This document shows positions 9,655 to 21,855 of a stretch of 64,000 nucleotides of DNA, in pieces. Source of the DNA: Grifola frondosa (Eukaryota > Basidiomycota > Agaricomycetes > Polyporales > Grifolaceae); contig LUGG01000020.1 of assembly GCA_001683735.1 (NCBI GenBank), positions 558,001 through 622,000 on the forward strand, given 5' to 3'. The notes beneath the pieces are model-generated. The model was not told the origin of the DNA, searched no databases, and worked only from the letters and a program-made list of their open reading frames with translations. Position 1 is the first letter of the stretch; every line of letters starts with the position of its first letter. The translations under genes were made by a program, and so were the position numbers.

Positions 9655-10979
9655 ATGTTTTCCTCCTCTGTCCGTTCTGTATTGGTCTCACTCGTCGCAT
9701 CGGCGGTGGCCGTCTCAGCTATCACCGGCCTTTCTCTGAAAGTCTCTGGACCTGAGGCAGTCGATGGCGTGAACAACCTGAAGGTCGTCGCGACTATCAC
9801 CAACACCGGCGACGAGACCCTCAAGCTTTTGAACGACCCCCGTGGTGCTCTGCATACGATGCCCACCGACACTTTCGCCATCATGAATGAGTCCGGGGAA
9901 ACTCCGAGCTTCATTGGTGTCAAGGTTTGCGTCACGTTCATACTTGCCATGTATGTATGTATCAAACTTCAAATTCCAGGTAAAGTACGTCCCATCGACG
10001 GCTGTGAAGATTGCTGGAACAAATGTGTTCACCGTCATCGCTCCCGGACAATCGGTGAACGTTGAACACGACCGTACGCATTCGCATCGAAATGGGACTC
10101 ACTATCATACTGACGATCTCTACAGTCTCGGCGGCTTATAACTTCACCACGTCCGGTGCTGGGACATACACTATTGAAGCACTGAACGTGTTCAACTACA
10201 TCGACCCTGAGACGAACGCGCCCGTCGAGATATGGGCAGATGCCGAAGCACACACCGCAGCCGTCTCCGGAAAGCTGGCCATCGTCCGCGCCACCTCGAC
10301 CCTCACCAGGCGGGCGACCTATAATGGCTGTTCCTCTTCTGAGCAGTCCGGCCTTGTTACCGCGGCATCCGCTGCTCAGAGCTACGTCGCCGGAGCTCTC
10401 TCGTAAGCGCCACAGTGGACTCTATCAGTATGCATTCTTACCGCATACCCTAGTTACCTTCAGACACACACCGCGGCAACCCCACGATACACCACCTGGT
10501 TCGGATCGTATACAAGCTCGCGCCATTCGACCGTCCTCCAGCACTACACGAACATGAACGGCAACGATTACTCCTCGTACAGTTTTGATTGCACATGTAC
10601 CGATGCGGGCACCTACGCATACGTATATCCCGATGAGTGCGCATCCTGCTTGTATGGCCAATCTTCTATGTTCACGCCGATCTTTCCAGGTTCGGTATCG
10701 TGTACTTGTGCGGTGCATTCTGGCAAGCGCCTACCACTGGCACTGATTCCCAGGGCGGAACCCTTGTTCATGAGGTATGCAGCCACCCTGAATATACGCT
10801 ATGCCGTACTGAGGCTGGCGAATTTCTAGTCGAGCCACTTCATCTCAAATGCCGGGACACAGGACTATGTCTATGGGCAGACTGCCGCGAAGAGCTTGGC
10901 ACTGAGCAACCCGAGCGAGGCCATCATGAATGCGGACAGTCACGAGTACTTCGCTGAGAACAACCCCGTCCAGTCCTAG
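9655..10979 (+). CDS. Deuterolysin C (M35 metalloprotease)
   Basis: Third secreted M35 zinc protease. Exons 9655-9924, 9980-10073, 10126-10402, 10454-10636, 10690-10774 and 10830-10979 join to 352 residues with no break. There is a signal peptide (VSLVASAVAVSA), a prodomain, NGCSSSEQS at the start of the catalytic domain, HESSH split by the intron at 10775-10829, and GTQDYVYG. Its C-terminal half is closer to copy B (SLALSNPSEAIMNADSHEYF) than to A, whereas its prodomain is closer to A (TNTGDETLKLLNDPRGALH). This suggests mosaic descent or gene conversion among the copies. The gene is convergent with the sphingomyelinase gene downstream. Confidence 0.92.
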
Positions 10980-11155
10980 TCCCGCTGTGTTCGCGATGTA
11001 GAATGGAATGCTACGTGGGCTCAGCCCGGTGATATCAAACCCATTTGCGTCAGACGGAGCACATAGCATCGCTTTCAAATATTTCAATTGCATTCGGCAA
11101 GCCGAAAGCAAAACATACGCTTTCAAGCGTTCGCTTGCGCCATCGTCCTCCCCAG

Positions 11156-14100
11156 CTACTGAACGGAACCAAAGCCAGGGATGCAGTTCTGCATCGCAAT
11201 ACTGGCGCTTCCGCTGCGCATGTAGCATATCTTCGCTGCGATGCAGTTGCCGGTGCACGGAGTCGTGCGCACGGAACCCTTGCCTTGGAAGGTATTGAAT
11301 TTCTGCACAACGCCATCCATCAGCGCGCAGCATCCCGTGGATACCGCACGAACTCACCGTGACAAGCGATGGGTCCGCTTCCATAGCTGCAGTGACACAC
11401 GGGGCTAGTATGAGCACCAAGTACCCCGGAAACTAGAATATCACACGTGCCTTCCGTAACCAAATGCCACCAGGTGGCGTTCAGAGGATCGTTGGCGCCC
11501 CACTCCGTGATACTGGTTCCATATGCTTCGCGGGTGCTGTACTCAAACTCATAGGTGGGCCCCAGTGCAGTCTGCGAGTCGAGGGTAGGGAACGAGTTGA
11601 CATCACTCTTCCAGCTGCGAGAACAATCAGCATCGGGCAGGACCCTCAAATTCTGTCGCGCACTTACGTGTAGGCGTCGACGACTTCGAAAGTCTGCGAG
11701 GCGCCACCACGTAGACTAGTTAGATGTCTGTCAAACACAAGAGGAACTGATGGCGCGTACTCCGGAGTCAACTTCGTACACGCGGAACCCGGAGTTCAAG
11801 TTCGTTAGCGGAGTGAGCGATGGCCCGATCTGTGCCAACGGTCAACTACTGCAGCACATCTTGATATGGCATGTCTCACCCAACCAACCCCTCCCGCAGC
11901 CTGTGCGCTAATATTGGTGGCATTGTTGGCATAGTAGATCTATAACGTCGGCGTATTCGTTTAAAGGTACGCGCTATCGATGGGAAACAAGGTGACTCAC
12001 CATGACTTGGTCCTCGTGCGTGTGGCCAAAGAATATGCCTGCAGCATATCATTAGCCACTGAGAAGAAATTGGGGTGTGCAGAGCCAACATACCCGTAAT
12101 AACATGCGGAGTAAACCGGTCCACGCTACCAAATCGCGTTAGAACAAAACCGAAATTGAATCAACGTGACAACGTCTCACATTTGGTAGACTGCAAAAGT
12201 AAGTTAGCCGCAGTAGGGAGAAAGTACGTCAAATCACACTCACATAGGTCAGTTGGATTCTTCAGCGGGTTAGTGCCATCCCATCCACTGAGAACGTGGC
12301 CCAATATCCAAACTGGCGATGAGATCTGATGATTGGTAATTCAACTTCAAGACTCAATGTCGTACTGACCTCGGTCGCCCGCATCTTCCGCATCCTGCAA
12401 CTCGTCCGTCAAGAACCTCAGCATACCAGAGGTGTCTGGATGCGAGAGGTTAATGTAGTTGAAATAGTTCGCGCTTCAAAACATAGTTAGTTCCTACTAC
12501 AATTATCATTACAATATACGTACGTGTACCCTAAGACAAATGTCGTCAGACTGTAATTCGATAATCACAATTCGATAAGAAACGTACACATATCCGTATT
12601 CAGGGTGATAACCCGGAGTCCATCCTGCCGTTTTACCATATATGCTGCGTAATGGGCACGCGCGAGTTCTATAGCTGCTTGAGGAAGCCATTCTTCGTGT
12701 TGCCAGAGCGCTGCAACATGATCGTAATTCCTATATCCATTGGAAATTCTTAGTCTCGAAAGCGCATATAAGAAGTCAGGATCAGTCATACCAGCTAAAT
12801 TGCTGCGCTAGGGCGCCCCAAGGGAGTGAGGTGCATCTTGCGCCCTGCCACCATGTGAGCACGAAGAAAGAGAACCTCTGCGCACCATAACTCACTGATT
12901 GTAAGTGTCATGGTTACCCAATGCAGCGTAAACCGGCCCAGCACCAAGCATTCGCTTTAGCAAGTCGTACATCACGGTCTGCAGACTCTTGCATTAGTGA
13001 TTTTGGCCTCGCTGCAGCACAATGTCTCACCTCAGTGTACGAGACGTATTCCCTGCGCGATCGTATCAATATATAGCTTACGATTTGGAGGAAATGCGCA
13101 TACCTGGACAATTGGTTCTCAGAGTCATGCGATACCAAATCCCCTGTGTAAACAGTGAAATCAAAAACCCGTCTTCTCCGTTTCAGTAAGGACTGGGATG
13201 GATTCGAGAGCAGCCAAGATCAGAGAATACGGCGAGTCGCTACAAACCTCATTAGGAACAGAAGCGGGGACGAATAAGGTAAACTTACCACAAGTATGAA
13301 CCATAACGGGGTGCAGGGAAAAGAGTATGATTTGGACTTTGCGTGTTGAAGTTATTCTCACGGCAGCACAGACCAGATGTGCAGTTCGCTTCTGCGCCGT
13401 TTGCATAGCCTAATTATAATTTAGGCATCGAACGAAACCTGCTGCATAGGCAACGCACGAGGGTCGATATGCATGTCAGAAAGATGCAGCACTTTCAGCC
13501 GTTTCCCGCTCGGCGTCTTCGGAGCTGGAAGAGGGTTAGGCTTCGGCTTTGCGAAACCAATTAGTCAAATTGAGAGGCGTTGTGGGTGGCATTGGGCAAA
13601 GACTCAGGAAGCGCTGGCAGAGCAACTGCAAATGATTGCATGAATCCACATATTCGTTCACGACAGTAACAGAATAAACCCACCTGTCCATCAAATCCTC
13701 CCACGTCCGCATTTGCGATGACTTGCGTGACGACAGCACCAATGGTATCAACGCTGTACTGTGTTGCGCAATCCTTGTTGAAGCTGAAATGCTCGCAAAG
13801 TTGCACGGCGAGAGCAGGACCCTGTTCCGGGGCGGCCATGGCAAGGAACTTGCCGACTTCCAGCGCGGCCTGGCAGCGCGTACAACTGTCCGTTCCGAAC
13901 ACCGGATTTGTCGCAATGGAAAGAACCTGTGCAAAAGCTTGCTCAAGAAGCAAGCTGGACGACGCCTTGGGAGGCAGAGGATGCGGCTCGTTGGTGTCAT
14001 TCTGAATCGCGCCCTACCCGTTAGCTCAAAAGCACATTCAAATTGAGAACGAACATACTTTGGGTATGTTTGCCGGATCCGTCAGTGAAAATGGGTATGT

Positions 14101-14361
14101 CTTGTGCTATAGCATACCTCCTTATGAGCAACATACCTCACGAGTATTGCAACTAAACTCACCGTCACCGGTCAGAGATCACCGGCTGCGGTTGGGCAGA
14201 TGTAGCGGTGGGAGAGTTGTAGTACTGTCTGTAAACAGAAGTCGGGAAAGCGCCCGGTGCTGTGAACGCAGAAGGCCCGAGATCATTGCTGACAGTACCC
14301 GCAATCACAGCTCCGCGAAGACCACTCCGCCGACAACACTGAGGATGCTGTACGACACCAT
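11156..14361 (-). CDS. Acid sphingomyelinase-like phosphodiesterase
   Basis: Secreted or vacuolar enzyme expected to cleave sphingomyelin-type phospholipids to ceramide (or related diesters in fungi). Start at 14361 with a signal-like MVSYSILSVVGGVVFA. A saposin B domain follows (CTRCQAALEV ... LCEHF ... LCQRFLSLCP, about 13580-13900). The calcineurin-like metallophosphoesterase motifs come in order: SDMHID (near 13465), YTGDLVSHD (13125-13150), GNHD (near 12910), GHVLSGWDG (near 12285) and GHTHEDQ (near 12020). The C-terminus is CTGNCIAAKICYMRSGSAS...FGSVQ. The gene is split into many short exons, including 7- and 10-base exons. Five single-base frame breaks occur (about 14311-14318, 14168-14172, 13554-13556, 13163-13167, 12816-12819), four of them in runs of three or more identical bases. 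Coding on both sides is well conserved, so sequencing errors are likelier than decay. Confidence 0.82.
11387..11450 (-). other. Probable GC-AG intron in sphingomyelinase gene
   Basis: The coding text ...WWHLVTE continues as AMEADPSLVT only if the donor is GAAG|GCACGT and the acceptor CTGCAG. This is the second GC donor seen in the window. A one-base error in the exon could give an alternative explanation. Confidence 0.45.
12524..12530 (-). other. 7-nt microexon of sphingomyelinase gene
   Basis: On the minus strand GGTACAC lies between TTGTCTTAG and GTACGTATA. Joining ...ACGGATATGT, GGTACAC and CGCGAACTATTTC gives NTDMWYTANYFNYI, the conserved reading of this family. Without the microexon the Trp-Tyr is lost and the frame breaks. 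Confidence 0.7.
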
Positions 14362-15306
14362 GATGGCGTTGAAGAGAGGGTCCAGCGTGGATAGCACGCA
14401 GACACTCGGTAGATAACCGTCGAAGCGCGCTTCTGTTACGTTCGAGATTCGCTTCATTGTCGAACGTGCGTCGTGTAAATTTGGAGACTGTGATGGACGG
14501 CGTTCACATGTCATCAAGAAGGATGATTAAGGAGGCGCCCAATAGTCCTCCCGACATCTGGTAAAGTCAGCAGCTGCATGCAGCACGTTGCAGCTACAGT
14601 GCCGGGCGGTCCTGGCACGTGTTCAAATGTCTTTCAATGTTGAAAGCGTGTAATTCAATGCTTATTGTGCTTACCGTGAACGACGGCCTGTTCGACTCGT
14701 GGCCCGTCGACATCGCCAATAGTAGCAAGTACTGAGCGCATGACACTAGTCTTCGTGCAGCAGTCATACAGCTCCGACGCCGGTGTACTTAGAAGCGTCG
14801 CGTCGCGTCACCTTCACGCGCGTACGACGCTTTCCAACATAACGTTCATTTATTCATCCTATTCTCCGTTGAAACAAAAGCTATCCGCTACATATCGCAG
14901 TGAATGCGCCTTGTTGAACATCTCGGCGTAGTAATGGTGAGTCAGCAACGTGTCGATTTTGTTAATTATTCATTAGACTGAAGCAACGGCGTAGAAGTAT
15001 AAAACAAGAAGAAATAGAAGCAACTTGAAGTGAGGTAAGTAGCTTTGAAACGTACGGAGATGCGCTGAAAAAAGTAGTTATGAAAAAGATAGGATACGAT
15101 CCAATGCTTCCTGCGGACAAGATAACAGTCTCCTGCCAACAAGCTCCACCGAATGGATAGACAGTCCTTGTAGGTGAGTGACACTGATATGGTTGGTATG
15201 CCATGCCAATGTACGAACATGCGCACATGCTGGTGCGATGCGCCGCGACCAGATGTTGTCCCTCGTCCCTCATCCCGTCTCCTGCAGGATAAGATAGGCC
15301 CAACCA
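14362..15306. other. Intergenic, no gene recognised
   Basis: Upstream sequence of the sphingomyelinase gene plus 3' flank of the hypothetical gene at 15307. Minus-strand open frames near 14962-15310 show no recognisable domain. I cannot support a gene here. Confidence 0.4.
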
Positions 15307-15690
15307 TCACGCGTCCGCCGGTGCTCCCCCCTCCTCCTTCTGGCTGTTCTGCCTCTTCACTGATTTAACAGCAATAACTCTGTTCTGTGCCTTTTCTTCC
15401 GCTATCCGTCGAGATTCCGTCCATAAATGGAGTGTGTAGTCGTGCACCGATCGTGCATAATCAATAAAAGCATCCGCATCGGCGACGTTATGAGTGGCGT
15501 TCGGGATCTGATTCGGTGTGGGATGCGCGAGCATACTGCTAGGGAGCGACTGTAGGAGGATGTTATGGACAGTAGAACTCAGGAGCGTTGCGACGATGGG
15601 CACGATCGGATAGATTGCAGGTAGGGGCAATATACGAGGCCTGCGAAAGAAGTCAAGGTATGTGGTGGGTCGAAAAGAGGGTGCGTTTCG
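15307..15690 (-). CDS. Hypothetical protein, short, one hydrophobic span
   Basis: An open frame ending at 15307 carries FFRRPRILPLPAIYPIVPIV followed by ATLLSSTVHNILL and a hydrophilic tail with EEKAQNRVIAVKSVKRQ. It looks like a small membrane-anchored protein. No ATG opens the frame downstream of an in-frame stop near 15711, so a first exon probably lies upstream (15690-15800, minus strand) and its junction is not resolved. No family recognised. Confidence 0.4.
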   Translation of the reverse strand, partial: RNAPSFRPTTYLDFFRRPRILPLPAIYPIVPIVATLLSSTVHNILLQSLPSSMLAHPTPNQIPNATHNVADADAFIDYARSVHDYTLHLWTESRRIAEEKAQNRVIAVKSVKRQNSQKEEGGAPADA

Positions 15691-15809
15691 ACTGCAGCAG
15701 CTTCATCGTATTGCTCATCTTCTGCTCATGTAGGGTGCCACGGGGTCCTACCACGGCATCTCCTCCGGTTTCGCTGCACGACGAATCGCATGTTTTAGAT
15801 TTTTAGTGC

Positions 15810-16576
15810 GCCTTTTCGTCTCATCGCTAGTCGTCGCCTTATTCTCACCAGCTACGCCTCCTTATATAGGTTGTTCATTCTCAACTTGCACACCTGCTGA
15901 TCCTGAATCCAGTACCGTGAGATTGAATGGCTCCACTGCTCCACCTTCGCGTTACCCATCATAACCCATCGTGCATTGACCAAAATAGGTTTAGCGAACT
16001 GCCCTGTCTCCGGTGGCAGAGACCTGAGAGTTGTGCATGTGACTTGCGATAGCTTGCCCGCACATATGTCTTCGATCTTCCAGAAGAGTGCGCCTCATTT
16101 CAGCTGTCCCCTTCTTTGATTATATCCTGGCACCGGTCTCCAGTCATCTTTGGCTGAACTTCACATCTGTCTCGCGCGGTCGAAATTGTCGGCTCGCACT
16201 TCTTCCGTCCCGCGAGCACTACTCAAGAAGCTTCCTATCGGAATCCCATCGTTGGAAGGAGAAATCGATCCCTTTTATTTCGAAAAGCCATGATCCTTGT
16301 GCATACCAAAAATCTCATAATATTCAATGTGCTCCCTTCGTAATGAAGCGCTTTAGGCTTTGATCCGCTACGTCTTCACCTGCCTTGGCGTCGCTCTTCA
16401 GGGCCATTAGCATCACCACGGCACGGTGCTGAATTTTCTTAACCCGGCGCCGTATATTAAGTATGCTGCATATTCGGCGCTACGTACGGTCATACATAGT
16501 ACATGGTTGCCATAATTCACCAATGGATGATCGCCAAGCCCGAACTTCGTCAAAAAACGACTCACTCCGACCTTAG
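15810..16576. other. Intergenic next to tRNA-Asp
   Basis: Roughly 750 bases with only short unrelated open frames. No gene, repeat or promoter motif could be supported. Confidence 0.4.
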
Positions 16577-16658
16577 CTCCCTAGCGGGGAGTCGAACCCC
16601 GCTTTCGCGCGTCCGCATGAATGACAGGCGCGTGTACTGGCCGATACACTACCAGGGA
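16577..16658 (-). tRNA. tRNA-Asp (GTC) with a 10-nt intron
   Basis: The minus strand folds as a tRNA. The acceptor strands are TCCCTGG and CTAGGGA (one G-T pair) with discriminator G. The D arm is GTGT...ACAC-like. The anticodon stem CGCGC/GCGCG encloses loop CTGTCAC, interrupted after position 37 by TTCATGCGGA. The T arm is CGGGG-TTCGACT-CCCCG. The anticodon is GTC (Asp). Total length is 82 bases and the mature form about 72. A and B box promoters are internal. Confidence 0.88.
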
Positions 16659-16747
16659 TGGTGAGCACATTTAATTGTTTAAAATATATTCATATTAATA
16701 TTTGACATTGGAACAATATTACATTCAATGACACACTATCGTAGATA

Positions 16748-19700
16748 TCAGCAACAAACATACAAAATCATCATCATGGATCCGAGTATCCAACCGTTAA
16801 ATGTCCACATACATTTGAAAATGAAAGCTCTACAGAAAGGTACGGTCGATGATTCTGTGATGACGTGGATCGCCCAGGGGAACATCCTTTTTGCGCGGAC
16901 GTCTAGTGTCACATGGAGGTTTGGTATCTCTGAAGGTCGAACGCCTCCGAGCGGCCGATGCCACCTACGTCGTTTGGCAGCCATATGACGGGCGGTGGGG
17001 CGAGGAGCTCTGGAGCGTAGAGGACCCCAATCTCCTCCGCATGGTCTGCGAACGACAACGGCGGCAGATGCGGAGGCGCATCCGGGTTGGTGCGCGCCGC
17101 CGTTCGGTTGCGGTCAGGTCATCAAGAGTCTCTGTGCTGTGGTGTGTGCATTGTCAGAATAATGAGGTATTGTCGGCAAGTGCTATACTTACTAAGGGGA
17201 CGGGACCGGGTCTCTGACGGAGAGGGCGTCACGGCGAGCGTCAGCGACATCATCTCCAGCAGACGCGAACGACCTCTCGCCCGGTATTCCGCGCAGAGCT
17301 TACGAGGCTCGTGTCTCCTCGTCTACCTCCTTTCTTTGCCGGGATGTGCCGTCCGTGCGAACGTGTCCAAGGAGTCCAGCGTATGGGAGATAGCGCATTC
17401 GACCAGCTGCCGCATCTTAAGCTGCAGTATATTTCCACGAAAAGCGCCACAAAGAGTGCAACACCGCACAATACACACTTCGATCCAAGAAGTCTGCTGA
17501 GAAGGTCAAACCCAGCAGCAGGGGCTGAATGCGAGAGAGTGCCCAAGCGACGCAACACCATATCTGCAGAAGACCGCCCGTCGTGAATGAGTACGACCGT
17601 ATACATAACCAACCAAAATCGGTGAGCTAAGACAAATGAACACTGACTCGCATAAATTGCTATTTTGCGTAAAAGAATTGTAAACACGCACCGATCAGTG
17701 TTAAAAATAACAACAAACAGCACAGTGGGAGCGACCAGAGGGAAAATGAGAGAAAAGCAGATGCAAAAGGAAAGCAAGTACACAGCAACCTGTCGCATAA
17801 GACGGGTTATACGTTCTAAGTACGGCTGTCATATAATTGAGCCTCATGCCGACAACTCATCGGTGGAAACACACCTGGAACCGTTGTCGAGGCGTCATTG
17901 CCTCTCTTTCCGCTTGCAGGACTTCCACAAGCGAACAGGCTGAGCAACAGCATGCGGGAAAATGATCGCCACGTTCAATACCAGGGCCATTGCGAAAGTG
18001 CTCATATGATCACTCCATTCGCTATTGATTCGGTTTCACCGAGACGCAGCTGAGAGCCGCATAGAGAATAGTATGCAACGGTGAAGAGCCAGATCGCCCC
18101 GGCGACCGTGAGTGCGTAGAATCATCTTGAACATGAGCATGTGGTACCCGGATAGAGATACAGGGTGGCTCAATTGTCCGGCATCTGACGAGAATTAATC
18201 ATAAGCGCATAGAATGATGTAGATGACTCACAGTTGATAATCTCATAGCTAGGGAGATGAACAGGGTAGCACCACTGAGGTACAAGGTCGTCCGCAATAC
18301 CGGTTCCTAAATCATTCCCATGTGCGAGGGTACCAGGAAGGGAAAATAATGACGACGTCTGGAGCGCGAACGACGAGGCCTGACACTGCGGTCATGTATA
18401 ATCGCCCATGAGTTAGTGGATACGAATCGTGGAGAGACTGTCTTACATCCAATGCCGAGCATGATACCGATGGTGATGACAATCGTCCACAACGCAAATG
18501 TCTCATGAAGCGCCGTCGCCGCCGTTCTGGAGTTATCCATCGGATGTCTCCTTCGCCGGCCCTCGATGAGCTGTATGTCCGGTATAAAGCTCAGCCCGCG
18601 GCCGATCATCAGCAGCCCTTGATCCGTGCGCCATCGGCGATATCATCGTAGCACTTCGTTGGACTTCAGCGATCTCGGTATTGATGACCTTGAGCTTCCA
18701 TCGCCAGTGGTTATATCGCATATATCACGCTGAGCGCGTCGTGGTCCAGTCCAGAGAGCGGCCGCACGAATGGCTGCTGGTTGTAGACGCAAATGGGGCG
18801 GCGGAAGCTCCCTGCGGTAGCAACCCACTGCGATTGCGGAGCGGGAACGATTCGCGCTTTCACTTGAAGAACCTCCCGTCCTTCTTCTCGGAGTCTTGGT
18901 CGCCGCCGCTTGTCGCGAGGATATTCTCTGTGTGTTCAAAGCTCCGGGTCCTCTTCCAGCACGTCCACCATCCTCCGTTCTCCAGTATAGGTCCGAGGTC
19001 TGTGGCGGAACCACTGGTGCGGCTGGTCGGCAAATGCTGCAGTATCCCATGAGGAGTGCTGATTGGATACAAGCCTGATTTGGAATCGGGGAGTCTGTGT
19101 GCTCATGGGGACAGTTGCCGGCGTTGTCCACCATTAACTGGCTCCCATGGGTATCCGGCCATACGCAGCTGAGTTTCGGTTCACCTCCTGGAAGGGTACC
19201 CACGACGCGTTTGTTGAAGAGTCGGAGAGACTGGCTTCACGTGTGCCGTCGGGGGGGTGTTCGCGAGAGGAGGTCAGGTGGGGACCCGTGAATTCCCCTC
19301 CGGTTATGCCTTCCATATCGCTGATCCGGTAGAAGTGAGAAGGCATTACGTAGGAGGTAGGGGAAGGGAGGACGACCCGTATGCGGGTTGCGCCTCTTCG
19401 TCTTCGGCGCCTGTTCTGCAGATTGATATTAGTCAAGGATCGGAAGAATAATAGTAAGCCAACAACCATGGATCCACCTAGAGGACGAGGGCGGCTGATT
19501 TCAGGTTTCGGTGGGGAATCGGGTTCTTCTGCTACGGGTGGAAGTGGTGGATGCCAGTCCGCAATGGAAGGATCAGGCGTAGACAAACGGAAGCTTTGGA
19601 TATATTTCGTTTCCGCAACCTCAAGGTTCTCTAGGATCTCATCCCTTTCATCAATCAGCAAGGCAACTTGGGTGGTGTCTCTGCCTCAAAGATATGAACA

Positions 19701-21108
19701 TAGTATCCACAGAGAAAAGCGTGGTATTTACCCTATAGAGAACAATGCTTGCACATCAACTTCCAAATCGCCTTTCTCTTGAGCGGTAGAGTCTTGATTG
19801 CGCTCCCTCGCCTGGAATGCCCATTCCTACCTTCAGCTGAATCCACGGTGGCTAAGACCGGTCTTGACCAAGTAGTCCTTAAATCGCTTTTCACCCCAAC
19901 CAAAACCAGATGCGCGTCGCGCGTTGAGCCAACCCATTTCCTGTCCTTGGCAACACATGTAGACCCAGCGCTTGCGATACGCGACGAGCTTGTTGAACTC
20001 ATTGATGATGATCCATAGCGCGGGAAGGACACCAAGGGCAATGGCAAACACGGTGATTATTATTATCCGAATTCGCGTGTTTGGTGTGGCATCTTGACCG
20101 TTGACGGTTTCGTCGACGGTGGTCACGACACGATCGTCCAGGAGCTGTAACAGACGAAAGACTAAGGTCTTGCAGTGTTGAATATGCTCCCGTAAATTGG
20201 GAAGGAGGAGCAGAACGCGCCAAACATGGTGTGGAACTCATGTACAGAGGGAGAAATCCGGCGAGCCCGAGGATAGTCCATCCGGACACGATGAGGAAGC
20301 AGGTCCAGAGGGTTCTCTGACTTAGCTGTTCATCTGAAGGGTATAGTTCGGCGGCTTTCGCGACGGATTTTCCTGTGTCAGAAATGTCCATGGAAATGGA
20401 AGGTACGAGTGGGACGTAGGGCGTGAGGAAGGCCCAAAATGACCGACGAAGAGGTTTGGGTCGTAGGCTTGCAAGATGTCAGTGTCTGCTTGAACAAAGA
20501 AGGAGGTCTTAAGTTCACCTTGGCTGTACGAACCATTCCCTCAATCCGTATATTTGACGATATCGCGGACGAATAATCGCGAATATTAACTTTGACAGCG
20601 TCAGCTTTGACGCAGGACATGATGGAAAAAGCGACGGCTCACCCATACAATAATTCCAATAACAGAAGGAAGGACAAGCGATGAAATGAGACCTAAAGAA
20701 GAGGCATCTATTCCGTCACCAATGCATACAGGGTTCACGAGGCAATCGCTTGAAAGATCTGAGGATCGGCAAAGCGGTGGCGGCGCGGGGGTATATGAGA
20801 GTAGACCGAGATAGAGTAGAGAAGGTAGGCGCTGGGTCGGTAATGGTGTTTGAAACTGTGCTCGCAAAGGCAGTCAAGCTTACAGCCACGGATAAACCAG
20901 AGCCTCCACTCGGAGAAGAAAACGCACCAGGTAACGCGCTCGACAACACAGAGCTCCGTGCATTCGGCGTAGATGGTGTGGTATAGATCGCGGCAATGTG
21001 GCGAGAGTCAACAGGTCGCGCGGGGAAGATAATTGTGACGTCCCGGTTGGCAGAAAAGCGGGCTCCCCGGTTTGGACGAGAAGCTCGTGGATTCATTAGA
21101 AGATTCAT
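16748..21108 (-). CDS. CSC1/OSCA/TMEM63-type stress-gated channel
   Basis: Large multi-spanning membrane protein of the calcium-permeable osmosensitive channel family (DUF221/RSN1). Recognisable blocks in order on the minus strand: CIGDGIDASSLGLISSLVLP and its first span (about 20720); SDEQLSQRTLW, RIRIIIITVFAIALGVLP and GQEMGWLNARRASGFGWGEK (19900-20350); LIDERDEILENLEVAETKYI with SRPRPLGG (19450-19660); FQEVNRNSAAYGRIPMG (near 19150); INTEIAEVQR and MIGRGLSFIPDIQLIEGR (18550-18700); YFPFLVP (near 18330); ALHRCLLFY (near 18080); LVGYVYGRTHS (near 17600); and HVTLDVRAKR (near 16910). The blocks fall in different frames, partly from introns and partly from apparent one-base breaks (e.g. around 17480). 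Exact ends are uncertain; 21108 is the first ATG of the N-terminal frame. Confidence 0.68.
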
Positions 21109-21259
21109 GTAGTCGTAGAAGTCGTGGCGTCAGATGAATGACGATTGATGCGTCGGAGGGGTCATGGACACCCGGAGGTGGGCTTGGTATAGAGGCAAGA
21201 AGTATGAGAAGAAATTGGTGGGGAACCTGCGAAATGAACGAAGCAGGCGAGCACGCTCA

Positions 21260-21844
21260 CACGGGCTAGCGTCTGCGAACGGTGCATAACGTCAACGGTT
21301 TCGCTTCAGCCTTCTGCCTATCCTGGAAAACCCACCAATACCACGGATGCCAACCGTCGTCATCAATTTCGATTTTGATCCCCGCGATCACTTCTACGGT
21401 GTTGATGCATGTACAGCAATCAGTCTGCAAGTTTCACTTCCAGGGCTTTGAATCCCAGGGAATAGTGGGGGTTCAAGTCAAGTCGAAGTGTTGTATACAG
21501 AACAGCGAGAGTACACAGGAATGACATAGACAAACGTCCATGTTGCCACGGCGACTCAGTAACTGCACGACAGAACATAGAACACTTGGACCGCCCATAA
21601 TTAATTTCTAGACCACAGCGGAAGCCCAAGAGTAATAATAGCGACTGGAATGGGAACACAGACAAGTTCCGTACGGGATAGCATAGATACAGACGACAGC
21701 AGAAAATCCGGATGAAGCATGTGCGAAAAGCTGGATATAGGTTACAATGCAGTTGGTCTGTGGACACAATTAATTGAAAAGTCAAGATACCGCGGGAACA
21801 AAGAACATACCGAGAAGAATGAAGAAAACAGATCGTATCATGCA
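21260..21844 (-). pseudogene. Possible multi-spanning membrane protein remnant
   Basis: On the minus strand MIRSVFFILL is followed, after a possible intron, by TNCIVTYIQLFAHASSGFSA and then, in another frame, VPIPVAIITLGLPLW. These resemble the middle spans of the seven-span hypothetical receptors common in agaricomycetes. The piece is short, changes frame and meets a stop, so it may be a fragment or may carry sequence errors. Low confidence. Confidence 0.3.
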
Positions 21845-21855
21845 ACCTCGCAGCC

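Noticed and set aside
14962..15310. Two overlapping minus-strand open frames of about 113 codons
   Set aside because: No domain, no supporting splice structure, and they lie in the 3' flank of the small hypothetical gene.
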